Shown here in pieces: positions 42,670 through 52,173 of a stretch of 64,000 nucleotides of DNA. The translations under genes and the position numbers were made by a program. The stretch spans positions 106,188,844 through 106,252,843 of the forward strand of contig CM059191.1 of assembly GCA_030323885.1 (NCBI GenBank), read 5' to 3'. Positions within the stretch are counted from its first letter, which is position 1. Every line of letters begins with the position of its first letter. The notes beneath the pieces were generated by a model, which saw nothing but the letters and a program-made list of their open reading frames with translations, ran no database searches and was not told the origin of the DNA. This DNA is from Branchipolynoe longqiensis. Its lineage: Eukaryota; Annelida; Polychaeta; Phyllodocida; Polynoidae.

Positions 42670-43328
42670 AAGGTCCTCAATTCTCTTGCCTTTAGCGTTC
42701 CTATTGTGGTAATGAGAACTAGTGTGGACAGAAGGTGAGGAGTGAGGGTGCTAGGTCACATGTAGGGGAATGGACAGTAGTTGCTGCTCAATAAAGCACA
42801 ACTTATTCACTGTTCATTTGTGTGTCTAGTTTTCCTTCCTCTTTTCAGTACTGATTCATGAGTTGGTTTGATTAGGCTAAGGGCATCACAGGTGATATGA
42901 AGGGGAGAGTTTTGTAGTCTCATGGGGTGCTCACAGCGGCCGAGCAGATCCGTGTTTCTATAATTGGCGACCATGACAAAGACCTGAGACGCGAACCACA
43001 CACAGACGCGGTGAGAAGAGGGCGATGAACTGCTGCGTGAGGGGCGCGGGAAGTGCTGCGATGAGTGCCGCGACCGGGACGACGACACACACCACCGAGG
43101 GTCAGGTAGGGTCCGGGTTACTAAGAGTGCTTGTCTGGAGTGCGGGAAGTCGACACGGGTGTGACACGGTGTGCTATTGTGTGAATGTGGCTATATGTTG
43201 ATATATGTATGTAACCAGGGCAACACAACCACATGGCATGCACACCACCCGCAGTCATACAATACACTAAACAGAAGAATTGAAAGTGTGAGATGCATGG
43301 GTTCTGTGCAGAGGTATGCATGTAGGAG

Positions 43329-43733
43329 ATGGAATGGGAGCACGAGTATGAGGATGAAGGGTTCTGTGATGAATGCATCGTGTGGCCGGAGCCGCCGCCA
43401 CCAATAGACCTAGCCATACCTGTACAGGAGGAGGAAGACGAATTAGAGGAACAACTAAATTGGGATTGGGAACATTCAGATGAGGGAAAAGAGTTAGAAG
43501 AGGAACATCAACAGGTGCAGCGGTCAGTAAGGGCGTGGGAGAATGACAAGGAAGAGTTCGAGAGAGTATGGGAACAGGAGGCATTAGACCGTGTGAGGGT
43601 GAGAGAATGGGTAGTAAAAATACAGTGGGATAGGATCAATTTGTTAGAGGAAGAATACCTGGAGATAGTAGCAAGGATTAAGGCAGATAGGGAGAAGGCA
43701 AAGGAGAGAGAAGAGAGATATAGGCAGGAGTAG
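43329..43733 (+). CDS. Acidic coiled-coil protein of unknown function
   Basis: 134 residues. The N-terminus has FCDECIVWPEPPPPID (a CxxC pair and polyproline), then a highly charged Glu-rich predicted coiled coil with WENDKEEFERVWEQEALDRV. No known domain is recognised. The ATG at 43329 follows CATGTAGGAG. The next ORF (43756) contains a related helix, so the two may be frameshifted halves of one gene or a tandem repeat. It could belong to a mobile element. Confidence 0.4.
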   Translation: MEWEHEYEDEGFCDECIVWPEPPPPIDLAIPVQEEEDELEEQLNWDWEHSDEGKELEEEHQQVQRSVRAWENDKEEFERVWEQEALDRVRVREWVVKIQWDRINLLEEEYLEIVARIKADREKAKEREERYRQE

Positions 43734-43755
43734 CGAGAAATGGCTGAGTGGATCT

Positions 43756-44316
43756 GTGTGGAGGAGTATCTGGGAATTAAAGTGGGCTTCGAGGACGTTC
43801 GAGGACGAAACAGAGGAAGCACAAATTGTAGCTCCAGTCCCACTTCCGGACTCGGATACAGACTCGGATATAGACTCAGAAACAGAGGACGAGAGAGAGG
43901 TGGACTCAGACTTAGAACATAGATACGAGGAAATGCGGGAAGAGGAGGAGGACCTAGAGTTGGAACAGAGGTTAAAAGCATGGGAAGGTTCCATGGAAAG
44001 TAGACAAGTAGAAAGGGAAAGAGACCAGTATGTTAACTTAATGTGGGAAGTGGTAGAAAAGAAGGAACAGTTTAAAAGGACATGGGAGCAGGAAGACTTC
44101 GAGAGGGTACAGGAAGGCCAAAGACAGGCTGAAAGACAGTACGAATATTATCTGGGATTGGGGGATGCAGTAGGAGCGGTAGCAAACGAAATTAGAGAAG
44201 CTAGGCGGGAAGAAAGACTGCAGGTGAAAAAGAATAAGCCCAAATTGCAAATGGGTCCACTGAGCAGGATCGATCGGATGACCTCCGCCTTCACAGGTGG
44301 ACACTCTACCTCCTGA
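43756..44316 (+). CDS. Second acidic coiled-coil ORF, 3' end in a SINE
   Basis: 186 residues: DSDTDSDIDSETEDERE acidic repeat, then long Glu/Arg-rich helices with WEVVEKKEQFKRTWEQEDF, resembling WENDKEEFERVWEQEAL of the preceding ORF. The last 20-25 codons run through a tRNA-like SINE head read backwards, so the native C-terminus is probably earlier or lost. No family recognised; it may be the continuation of the previous ORF after a frameshift around 43735. Confidence 0.4.
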   Translation: MWRSIWELKWASRTFEDETEEAQIVAPVPLPDSDTDSDIDSETEDEREVDSDLEHRYEEMREEEEDLELEQRLKAWEGSMESRQVERERDQYVNLMWEVVEKKEQFKRTWEQEDFERVQEGQRQAERQYEYYLGLGDAVGAVANEIREARREERLQVKKNKPKLQMGPLSRIDRMTSAFTGGHSTS

Positions 44317-44333
44317 GCTACGTCCCGCTCCCC
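44250..44333 (-). mobile_element. tRNA-derived SINE head (minus strand)
   Basis: On the minus strand GGGACGTAGCTCAGGAGGTAG holds an A box (TAGCTCAGGAGG) and CCGATCGATCCT a B box, spaced as in a tRNA. A cloverleaf-like anticodon arm (TCCAC...GGCGGA) is partly visible. No good 3' acceptor pairing is present, so it is a SINE or tRNA pseudogene, not a tRNA gene. Confidence 0.55.
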
Positions 44334-44516
44334 ATACAGTATTTCCAGTTACTCAACACAGGTTGCTGTGAAGTTACAGATTTAAACTTCATGAGGGTGG
44401 CATTGTTTGCTAGGTTGTCGCCAGGCTCTCTGGTGGTGGGAGAGTGAAGCCTTCACTCCTACCCCCACCCTCACCCCACTCCCACCCCACCTCCAACTCA
44501 CAGAGTGCACTGGTGA

Positions 44517-44855
44517 TGTGGTGGCCGAATGGGTCGAACGCAGGCCTTGCGTGCAGTAGTTTGGTTCCCGGTCGAGTCAAACCGATGACTTATAAAATTG
44601 ATACTTGTCTCTTCCTAGCCTGGCGCTCGGCATTAATAGGATAGGGCACGTACTGGTTAGCGCAGTGTCAGGATAATGTGACTGAGTGGGATATCGGGTC
44701 ATTGTGCCAGCAGCCTGATTTCCCACTGGGGCAGCATTATGAAGTTGCCATGAGTGTGCACTGTCACAAGTCGTTACCCATCCTGATATGACCTTAGATG
44801 TTGCCGGGAATTAAACCCCCAATGACCAACCAACTATGTTCCCAGCTTAATTGTC
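44517..44855 (+). mobile_element. SINE with tRNA-like head and conserved central domain
   Basis: The head has an A-box-like TGGCCGAATGG (about 44520) and a B-box-like GGTTCCCGGTCGAGTC (about 44560). The body includes TGTGACTGAGTGGGATATC and CACTGGGGCAGCATTATGAAG, resembling a conserved core seen in molluscan SINEs. The tail GGAATTAAACCCCCAATGACC ends in CCAACCAAC, like LINE 3' tails. Confidence 0.65.
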
Positions 44856-45067
44856 TCGGCTTTTGTTTGTCAAGCTGCCACCTAGCGTGCTTTTCGTGTA
44901 CCTTTTACACACACAATCGATTAGGTATATTGATGATATTCAAAATATAACCATTCATGCACGTTTCGGGATACACATATCAGTTAGAATGTAACAGAAA
45001 GCAAGAAATACAGTAAAATACATGTGTGCATTACACTTCCAGAGTTATTTTCTCCAGTCGTGATATT

Positions 45068-45250
45068 TGATACAGAAACGCTAGAACAATTTGATACAGA
45101 ACCATTAGAACAATTTGATACATAACCATTTGAACAGTTTGATACAAAAGCGCTAGAACAATTTGATACAGAACCGTTAGAACAATTTGATACAGAATCA
45201 TTAGAACACTTTTATACAGAACCGTTAGAACAATTTGATACAAAAATATA
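45068..45250. repeat. 24-bp minisatellite
   Basis: About seven and a half copies of TGATACAGAACCGTTAGAAC plus AATT with a few substitutions. The 94-codon minus frame across it is a repeat artefact. Confidence 0.9.
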
Positions 45251-45596
45251 GCAAACAAACATGGCGGCAGGAGGTGGACGCTGAAAGCGCGGACGCTGAT
45301 TATAGCGAGTACCAATGTTCAAAAGAGTGCATAATAACCAAATCTAAGTAGTTCTTCCTCATAAACATCCCAGGATACTACAGGATAGACCCAGGAATGC
45401 AAGGACAACACATATAGGAGGAATCTACTAAAAACAAAACAACAGGGAGACCGTTAAAAACGGCGGGAGAGCGGCCGGGAGGAAGCTTCTACCAAGGATT
45501 TCTATCATCTAAGTGTTACATACTACGTAGTGACTTTTTGACTGTGACGTGACAATCGGAGTGTTACATACCGAGTGTCACATACCGAGTGTCACA
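45251..45596. other. Non-coding stretch with a short GTGTTACATACCGA tandem
   Basis: No gene seen. GTGTTACATACC / GTGTCACATACC units repeat three times at about 45561-45597 next to the LTR. Confidence 0.5.
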
Positions 45597-45787
45597 TGTG
45601 AAAGTAAGACGTCTGAACACTTCGAGTTCTGGATACTGAATGGTTTATTCACAGCGTAGGGCACCTTTGACCCGCCGGCTAAACTTTCCATGACGTCATC
45701 TCATTTGCATATCTCTTTGTCCCCAACTCTACATACCGTTAGCATATATTAACCACCGGTCTATACGTCTATTACGCATATATCACA
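45597..45787 (-). repeat. Gypsy 3' LTR, 191 bp
   Basis: Begins TGTGATATATGCG and ends TTACTTTCACA on the minus strand (TG...CA ends), with an AATAAA (GTGAATAAACC) inside. A polypurine tract immediately precedes it. The same 191-bp LTR occurs alone at 54891-55081. Confidence 0.88.
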
Positions 45788-47570
45788 TCCCCCCTTCAAA
45801 GTATTTCTGAAACATGAAATGTTACAAAATATCAATGACAAAACACATATCATAACAACATCAACATATATGCGTACTAACTTGCAAATGTCCGAGTGCA
45901 CCATGCACTTAAGTCCTCAACAGTCTGGCCGTAATGCCTGACGTCAACAATAGTCCATGATGTATCATACAATAAAAACAAAAGCTGAAATAAACTTAAC
46001 CGTACATGCACATGTTAACGGTGCAACCACCGCCAGCACACTGACCTCCTATAGATCTAACCTGCTCGCCGGCCTTATCAGCCGACCTGACCTACTTAGA
46101 TTAGCCGCACTGTTTACATTCGGCGCTGACGCTGACCCAGATTGCGTTTGCACGACTAACTCAGGCCGCCCTTCTACAGGCGCTCCAATAATTTGCACCC
46201 AGTTACGATATAACATGTTGCCCGACTCATTTAAAATTTTATATTCTCTCCCAGAAACACCAGTCGGTCCCAAAATAACCCCTTTTTTCCATTCCCCAGC
46301 ATTATTTTTGTACTTTATCTTATCTCCAACTTTCATAGGCTTGTGCGCCTTCCGGTCATGAAACGTTTTCTGACTACTCTGTCGCTGGGTTGTCTGCCTT
46401 CTCTTAGGCTTCTGCGTTTCAGGCACCAAAACGCCCTCTGCCATAGGCAACCTACCTCTCAATCTCCTGCTCATGAGCAACTGCGCCGGAGATGCATTCA
46501 GGACAGGCAATGGAGTATTACGATAATTCAGCAATGCCAACTGAAAATCAGCTCCAGTTTTCTCACACTTCTTTAACATGTCCTTAACTGTCTGGACAAA
46601 CCGTTCCACCTGACCATTGCTACGCGGATATTGTGGACTGGAATAAACGGCCTTGAACCCATAATGCAGTGCAAACCCCTTGTACTCATGGCTCTTAAAC
46701 TGTGGACCATTATCCGACATTACCTGACTAGGAATACCGTGTCTTGCAAAATTATCTTTCAACGCTTCAATAACAGTGACAGACGACGTATCGCCCAACA
46801 ACGTTACCTCTGGAAACTTGGTATAATAATCGACAGTTATCAGGTAATTCTTATGATTCAACTCAAATAAATCAGCACCAACTTTGTCATATGGTTGACA
46901 GGCGATCGGGTGATTTATCAATGGCTCGTTATGCAAATTATTCCGGTTGTTTTGGCATGTGTCACACCGACTGACCTTATCCTCAATTTGCTTGTTCATA
47001 TTCGGCCAAAACATACAGTCCCGTGCCAACTGCTTGGACTTAGTCACCCCCAAATGCGTCTCATGCAACGCCTCTATCATTTCACCACGAAGAGCTGGAG
47101 GAACCACCACCCAATTGCCGTTCATTACAAGATTATTTTCAACTGTTAACTCGTGTTTGTATGGAATGTATTGTCTCAGACACGGTGGTGTCTGTATGTG
47201 TGTAGTGTCCCACCTGTCTTCAATGTGTGAGATCAACATAGACATAGATACATCCTTCTCATATTCAGTTACAATCTTACTTAACAAACTCGACGACTGC
47301 ATGTCCACTGCAGCAATGCAGAACGTGTCATCGAACAGGCTAACCTGACCTACTTTGGTGCTATGCGCCCTGGACAACGTGTCTGCAAAAAACATCAAAG
47401 AGCCTTTCACATGACATAACTGAATGTTGTAATTTTGCAACCGCATTCGCATTCTCTGCATTTTAGCCGAAAGTTTATGGATGGGTTTCTGCATTATCGC
47501 CACCAACGGCTTGTGGTCCGTCTGAATTTGAACTTCCTTCCCAAAGATATGAACAAATTTTTCACCTTGA
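45597..47570 (-). mobile_element. Ty3/Gypsy LTR retrotransposon, 5'-truncated
   Basis: The 3' part of a Gypsy element on the minus strand: end of RNase H, integrase, polypurine tract (GAAGGGGGGA, about 45788-45797) and 3' LTR (45787-45597). It is joined near 47570 to a plus-strand LINE 3' fragment, so the 5' half is missing. Confidence 0.88.
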
Positions 47571-47596
47571 ATAAAAGAGAAGGCAGTCGGGACCAT
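46049..47596 (-). CDS. Gypsy RNase H C-terminus and integrase (5' partial)
   Basis: About 505 element-derived codons: RNase H end (VQIQTDHKPLVAIM, FADTLSRAH), the HHCC zinc-binding integrase N-terminus (HETHLGVTKSKQLARDC, CDTCQ), and a DDE core with D in VGADLFE, D in MSDNGPQF and E in NGQVERFVQTV. A basic tail (KRRQTTQRQ) and a chromo-like end (KVGDKIKYK, YRNWVQIIGAP) follow. It inserts LTR cDNA into DNA. The N-terminal part is missing at the LINE junction; the first ATG is not the native start. No internal stop remains in the retained part. Confidence 0.87.
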   Translation of the reverse strand: MVPTAFSFIQGEKFVHIFGKEVQIQTDHKPLVAIMQKPIHKLSAKMQRMRMRLQNYNIQLCHVKGSLMFFADTLSRAHSTKVGQVSLFDDTFCIAAVDMQSSSLLSKIVTEYEKDVSMSMLISHIEDRWDTTHIQTPPCLRQYIPYKHELTVENNLVMNGNWVVVPPALRGEMIEALHETHLGVTKSKQLARDCMFWPNMNKQIEDKVSRCDTCQNNRNNLHNEPLINHPIACQPYDKVGADLFELNHKNYLITVDYYTKFPEVTLLGDTSSVTVIEALKDNFARHGIPSQVMSDNGPQFKSHEYKGFALHYGFKAVYSSPQYPRSNGQVERFVQTVKDMLKKCEKTGADFQLALLNYRNTPLPVLNASPAQLLMSRRLRGRLPMAEGVLVPETQKPKRRQTTQRQSSQKTFHDRKAHKPMKVGDKIKYKNNAGEWKKGVILGPTGVSGREYKILNESGNMLYRNWVQIIGAPVEGRPELVVQTQSGSASAPNVNSAANLSRSGRLIRPASRLDL

Positions 47597-47840
47597 ACTC
47601 TCAAACTAGTAAAACCCAGAGCCATTTCAAAGTTACGGCAACACAGTTTCTCAAACAGGATTATAAATATATGGAACAGTCTCCCACAAAATGTCATTGA
47701 TGCCGATTCAATAAATTCATTCAAAAACAGATTAGGAAAAGCATGGACCGATGATCCAGGGAAATTTGACCCCTTATTCACCATATGCTACTAATTGTTC
47801 CTTGTGTTGCTTATTTACTTGCACTCAAGCAAAAATGAGA
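47571..47840 (+). pseudogene. 3' end of a CR1/Rex-like LINE ORF2
   Basis: Plus-strand DHTLKLVKPRAISKLRQHSF, then IINIWNSLPQNVIDADSINSF and KNRLGKAW, with a stop at 47792-47794. This is the C-terminal region common to CR1/Jockey-type LINEs after RT. Only the last 70 or so codons are present; the rest is replaced by antisense Gypsy sequence. Confidence 0.7.
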
Positions 47841-48440
47841 GACAAATAAGTGTTCACACTTCCTGTCTACCATTCGCTATTTCGCTATTTCGAACTGCTT
47901 CCATTCAAACAAAGCATTGCAGAGACCGGCATCGTGCGCCATCTGATGAGAGACTCATGCCAACTGAAACGTCCTCATTGAACAAGGCGGAGTTCGATAC
48001 TTATTCAAACTGCCGCTGGCGCCACCTATTCTCGAACCTTAACATTAACATTGGTGTTCTCTGTTCCAGAGTGGTTAGAGTGTCTGACATTTTTCTAGGT
48101 CGGACTCCTAATCTGAAGGTTGGTGGTTCAATTCCCCATGCCCCCATCTCTGCCAATTTGGATTTCCACCGCTGTGTATAACTTACAGCGACATCAAAGG
48201 CCAGTTGCTCTCATACCATGTCTATGTGGTGTGGGAGGTTAAAAATCCCTTGGGTCGGTAAAAGTGTAGGCTCGGGCTTTCTATCGACAAACTGTCTAAT
48301 GGTGAAAACAAGCCTATTCAAGTTTATCCATGATAGGCAGTATAAATCTTTAAAAGAAAAAAAATACGTATATCGCCCATGCCTGGCGGGTCTTTTGGAA
48401 CTACGCCGAGTAACCACGCAGAGCTGGCGGACACCGTATG
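47835..48440 (+). repeat. Dispersed repeat interrupted by a SINE
   Basis: The left piece (47835-48050) and right piece (48363-48440) together match 63215-63365 (AACAAGGCGGAGTT, CCGCTGGCGCCAC, TATATCGCCCA, GGTCTTTTGGAACTACGCCG). The 63-kb copy has no insert at the AACATTAA point. Its left start, CAAATAAGTGTTCACACTTC, also occurs at 28547 and 38297. Confidence 0.65.
48051..48362 (+). mobile_element. tRNA-derived SINE nested in the dispersed repeat
   Basis: The head has CCAGAGTGGTTAGAGTG (A box) and GGTGGTTCAATTCCC (B box) around 48065-48138, a body to about 48340 and a tail AAAAGAAAAAAAAT. Absent from the related repeat at 63.3 kb, which dates the insertion after dispersal. Confidence 0.65.
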
Positions 48441-48517
48441 TAAATTAGATACGACGTCAGCAGACAAAATTGTTACAAAGGTACGAACATATACGTAGTC
48501 GTGACCTTTCGGGCTGG

Positions 48518-49003
48518 TGTTGCGGATTCCGAGGGACACCAGTTTGCCAGGGACACTTCCATTCAAATGCATTGTCAACGGCCGTGAGCAAATCTTCATA
48601 CAGAAAAAAATCAAATATCTCTAAAGTTACACCACCTAGAAACAAATCGCTTCGTACACATATAGAAAACATCTTTACCATTAAGATTATACTAAATTGA
48701 TAAAGTTAGGGTTCTTGATTTCTATTAATTTTGAATAAAACTAATGTTTTTCACTGCGCGTGCCATCCAACTCAAGGCATTGTCAATGGCCGTGAGCAAT
48801 CTTCATACATAAAATACAGGAAAAGTTAAATATCTCTAAAACGACACCACCTAGAAACAAATCGTTTGGTTCACATATAGAAAACATCTTTACCAAAAAC
48901 ATTATATTAAATTTATAAGGTTAGTGACGATGCTGTTCGATTTTGAAGCATGCACAGAAGCAATGTGTCCCTGTCAAACTGGTGTCCCTGGCAAACCGCA
49001 ACA
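48518..49003 (+). mobile_element. MITE with TGTTGCGG termini and 4-bp TSD, copy A
   Basis: 486 bp, starting TGTTGCGGATTCCGAGGGAC and ending in its near-inverse (...CCGCAACA). It is flanked by CTGG at 48514-48517 and 49004-49007. The interior holds two tandem related units beginning CATTGTCAAYGGCCGTGAGCA (about 48571 and 48778). No coding capacity. TGT/ACA ends with a 4-bp target duplication fit Ginger-type transposons, but superfamily is inferred. Confidence 0.8.
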
Positions 49004-49049
49004 CTGGCTAAGCTGCTATATAAAGCGAGCAAAAAACGATCTCGTCCAC

Positions 49050-51100
49050 CCCTCCTAAACTCGGTCTACACATGAGCAATTATACCACAGTCGTGGAAGG
49101 ACGCGGTCATCGTACCCATCCCAAAGAAAGACCCGGGTGAGTTCAGGCCGATCTCACTGCTACAATCCTTCGGGAAAGTGGTAGAGAGTATTGTACTGGG
49201 CCGGCTCGAGACCTTCTCCAGCGACCCGGCCAATGGAGGTAGTACGTGCCAAGGGAAGTCGCTCTGGCGCAGCTGTTATCTTCCTCGACCTGGAGAAGGC
49301 CTCGAGCTGGTCGACTACAACATAGTCCTTGCCTCCATGGTTGAGCTGGGAGTCACCGGGAAGCCCCTGGCGTTCGTAAAGAACTACCTAAGTGATAGGC
49401 GAGCCAGTGTCTGCTTCCAGGCCAGCGCCTCTCCCCTCAACCACCTAAAAAACGGCATCCCACAGGGGGCTGTCCTCAGCCCCTTCCTCTTTAATGCTGT
49501 AGTCGCTGCGCTCATAAGCTGACTGAAAACAGGCATTACTGAACGCTGCCTCAAACACGTCAAGAGCCTGTGCTATGCAGACGACATCGCTGTTGTCTGC
49601 TCACACACCAGGGATGTGCCCCTCTTCGCGGCGGATGTCCTGCTCCTACTTAGCAGCTCCTGCCGTGAGCTGGGGTTCAAAATATCCGCAAGCAAAACCA
49701 AAGCTATGATGATGTTTGCCGATCAGCCTCCCCACCCACTCCGTGCCAGGGACTTGGACATCGAGTGGGTGGACGCCTTCGACTACCTTGGAGTCAGGCT
49801 CGATCACAAACTCTCCATGAGCCCACTTGCGAAGCACCTGACCTCCAGAATGAACAAGAGACTTCTTCTAATGACTAGAATCTCTGGGTTCAACTGGGGA
49901 GCACCAGCTGAAGTGCTCAGCCTCTTCTACAAACAGGCCGTGTGGGCCCTCTACGACTATGCAGCCAACACCATTTCCTGGATTGGTCACTGCAGAAAGA
50001 ACCGTGAGGCACGCCTCGCTCGCAGTAGCACCCTGACCAAAGACCTCCTCACCCTGGAAAGAGTCCAATACCAGGCAGCGCGACTCATCACCTGAGCTCG
50101 CAGGACAACCAGGGTTGAGATCCTCCTGCTTGAGGCCAACCTCCCACCACTAGGCGGACAACAGCTGCTGGCAAACCACCTCTGCCAAGCCCTGTCCACA
50201 TGCCACTCCACCTTCTACCGCAGCACAGCCTCCTGCCTACAAAACGGCCCAGGACCGCTCCTCGGCCTCTCCTGGGGTGTGAAAACGGCCATCCGCACCC
50301 TGAAAGAAACCCATGGGCTGGCACTAGCTGATGTCCCTGACCTCCGGGCGAGACCCCCCTTTTACTCCGTGCCCGCTGAGGTCAGACTCATCGTCCTCTG
50401 CTCAACCCGAACCAACTACCCGACTATAATCATCAAAACCCTGGCACAGGAAACCATTGCCCAGGCCAAAGAGGACTTCCCTCTAGGCATCACGGTTTAC
50501 ACCGACGGCTCACTCAACCCTGACACAGGCCGAGCCGGGGCTGGCTACTTCCTACCAGACGGGCAGGCTAGACACCTTATCAGGGTCACGGACTACTCCT
50601 CCACCCTCGATACAGAGCTCGCCGCCATCCACCACGCAAGATCAAGGACCACAGAGCTAACCACTTTCTGGCCACCTTGATCCAAAACACCATCGTCACC
50701 AGGCATGAAGCTCAAGTGCTGGCCTGGGTCCCCTCCCACATAGGACTTCCCGGTAATGACCAGGCTGACTCAGCTGCTCTGGATGGCTCTCGCCGTCCTG
50801 AGATCGACCTCGTCATAGACCACTCCTTGTCCAAAGCCCTGTGGGAGGCTTCCCTCCACGACACCACCGTCAGGAACCCATACTCCATCAGTTGGGCCTG
50901 GCACAAAAATGTCAGAGCGTGCCTACCAGTCCCAAGAAACCTCTCTGCATCCATGCAAGAGGCGGTCACACGCTTCAGGACTGGATACAGGCGGTTCATC
51001 GATACCCCTGCATTTCAACGATGTCCATGCGGTGACAAAATCTTCAACGTCGCACAGGTCTTGGGATCATGTGTGGCCTTTGATAGGACCGCCATCTGAG
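49050..51100 (+). pseudogene. RT-RNase H LINE pseudogene (I-like)
   Basis: Plus-strand pieces: RT N-part (IPQGAVLSPFLFNAVVA, 49450-49500), then after a stop LCYADDIAVVCS (the YADD box, about 49570), FDYLGVRLDHKLSMS, RNase H (ITVYTDGSLNPDTG about 50490, ELAAIHHAR, AWVPSHIGLPGNDQAD about 50720) and a terminal cysteine region (RCPCGDKIFN, about 51020). Several stops and frameshifts (49522, 50095, 50680, 51099) show decay. The 5' part is missing. Confidence 0.82.
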
Positions 51101-51505
51101 ACTTCCTCGGCCCACCACACAACTTGTCTGACACCCGAGCTGCGCTCACCATCCTCGAGAGGCTCTCCGGTCGAGGTACAGGACTGTGGGCCCAAGAACG
51201 TATTGCCACCTACCGGGCCACCACCGCACCACAGCACAAGTCACCGCGCAGAGCACCACGCCCCCCCCCCCCCCGCACCACCCCTCAAGCTGGACGAAGC
51301 AAGAAGGAAAGGCCCCCCCCCAAAAAAAAAAACACGCCAAAAACGGGCCGTTTTAACGGCGCCGTTTATTAATGCTGCAGTCCTGCAGCCAGTGACCGCT
51401 AGGTCACAAACCCCCCAATAAGTAAGATCTCGTCACTACGACTTCGGCGGCGGACGGCGACGGACAATTTATTCTGGAAATAAAACCCGGTATCGCGGTT
51501 TCAGT
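51101..51505. other. LINE 3' region and spacer
   Basis: No gene. Contains a C run (about 51262-51275), CCCCCCCCC/AAAAAAAAA at 51313-51332 and a GGCCGTTTTAACGGCGCCG palindrome-rich stretch (51346-51366). Confidence 0.5.
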
Positions 51506-51855
51506 TCTCCACCAGTTTCAGTTCTCCACATCACTTCTGCGCATGTGTCGAAATCGAACAGCATCATCTGCGCATGTGTCAACATCGAGCCAGATTCAAA
51601 CTGTCGCCGATCGCTGCAAATCGCTGCCTCATACTGTCACTATAGTGTCACTACCCTTATAAATTTAATATAATCTTTTCGGTAAACATGTTTTCTATAT
51701 GTGTCTCAAGCGATTTGTTTCTAGGTGGTGTGGTTTTAGAGATATTTAACTTTTTCTGTATGAAGATTGCTCACGACCATTGACAATGCGCAGACGATGC
51801 TGTTCGATTTTGACGCATGCGCAAAAGCGATGTAGAGAACTGAAACTGGTGGAGA
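51506..51855 (-). mobile_element. MITE related to copies A and C but with different termini, copy B
   Basis: About 350 bp bounded by inverted TCTCCACCAGTTTCAGTTCTC ends (51506 onward, and ending 51855). The interior, read on the minus strand, matches the CATTGACAATG...GTGAGCAATCTTCATACAG...AAATATCTC core of the TGTTGCGG family and the CGATTTTGACGCATGCGC block. Its TIR differs and no target duplication is evident. Confidence 0.6.
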
Positions 51856-52173
51856 CATATGCAAACACCCATGCCCTCGCCGGCTACAAGCTCAGCCACG
51901 GTACCCGGCAGTGTTAGGGACCGATTAGGCCGAAATCTATTGAATGCGATCATATTTAACAGAATTACATACTCAAATAATGAAATTTAATTAAATTAAC
52001 CTTAAATTACAAGCGATATTAACATAGCAGCTAGATCAGCGTCGAATCGCCAAGTGTAAACAAAACAAATAGCAGTGATCGCCGCAACGTGCGAAAATCC
52101 GCGCATGCGCAGAAGCCATGACAAGCCGCTGACAATGACCGGGCGCTGAAAATACGACACCGGAACGGGCCGC

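Larger units (their letters stand above)
39239..42720 (-). mobile_element. I/Nimb-like LINE, 5'-truncated, copy 2
   Basis: Same element as 29488-32970 in the second unit, with the same 5' truncation and the same ATCA-type 3' tail, showing that it was present before the duplication. Confidence 0.85.
33876..43620. repeat. 9.7-kb duplicated unit, copy 2 (without DIRS)
   Basis: Second copy directly abutting copy 1. The junction is GTAGTAAAAA (33866-33875) followed by AATTTCTTTTTTGC. On its right, copy 2 has the same GTAGTAAAAA (43611-43620) but continues into TACAGTGGG and intact coiled-coil ORF sequence. Confidence 0.92.

Noticed and set aside
44250..44333. Functional tRNA gene (GTG-type anticodon arm)
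   Set aside because: A and B boxes are present, but acceptor arms do not pair and it is followed by SINE-like sequence.
45031..45315. 94-codon minus ORF with Val-Leu-Tyr-Gln repeats
   Set aside because: Translation of the 24-bp minisatellite.
47945..47985. Possible hammerhead ribozyme core (CTGATGAG ... CTGAAACG)
   Set aside because: Core boxes are present, but the sequence between them does not form a stem II closing on the GAAA, and no stem I/III pairing is seen.
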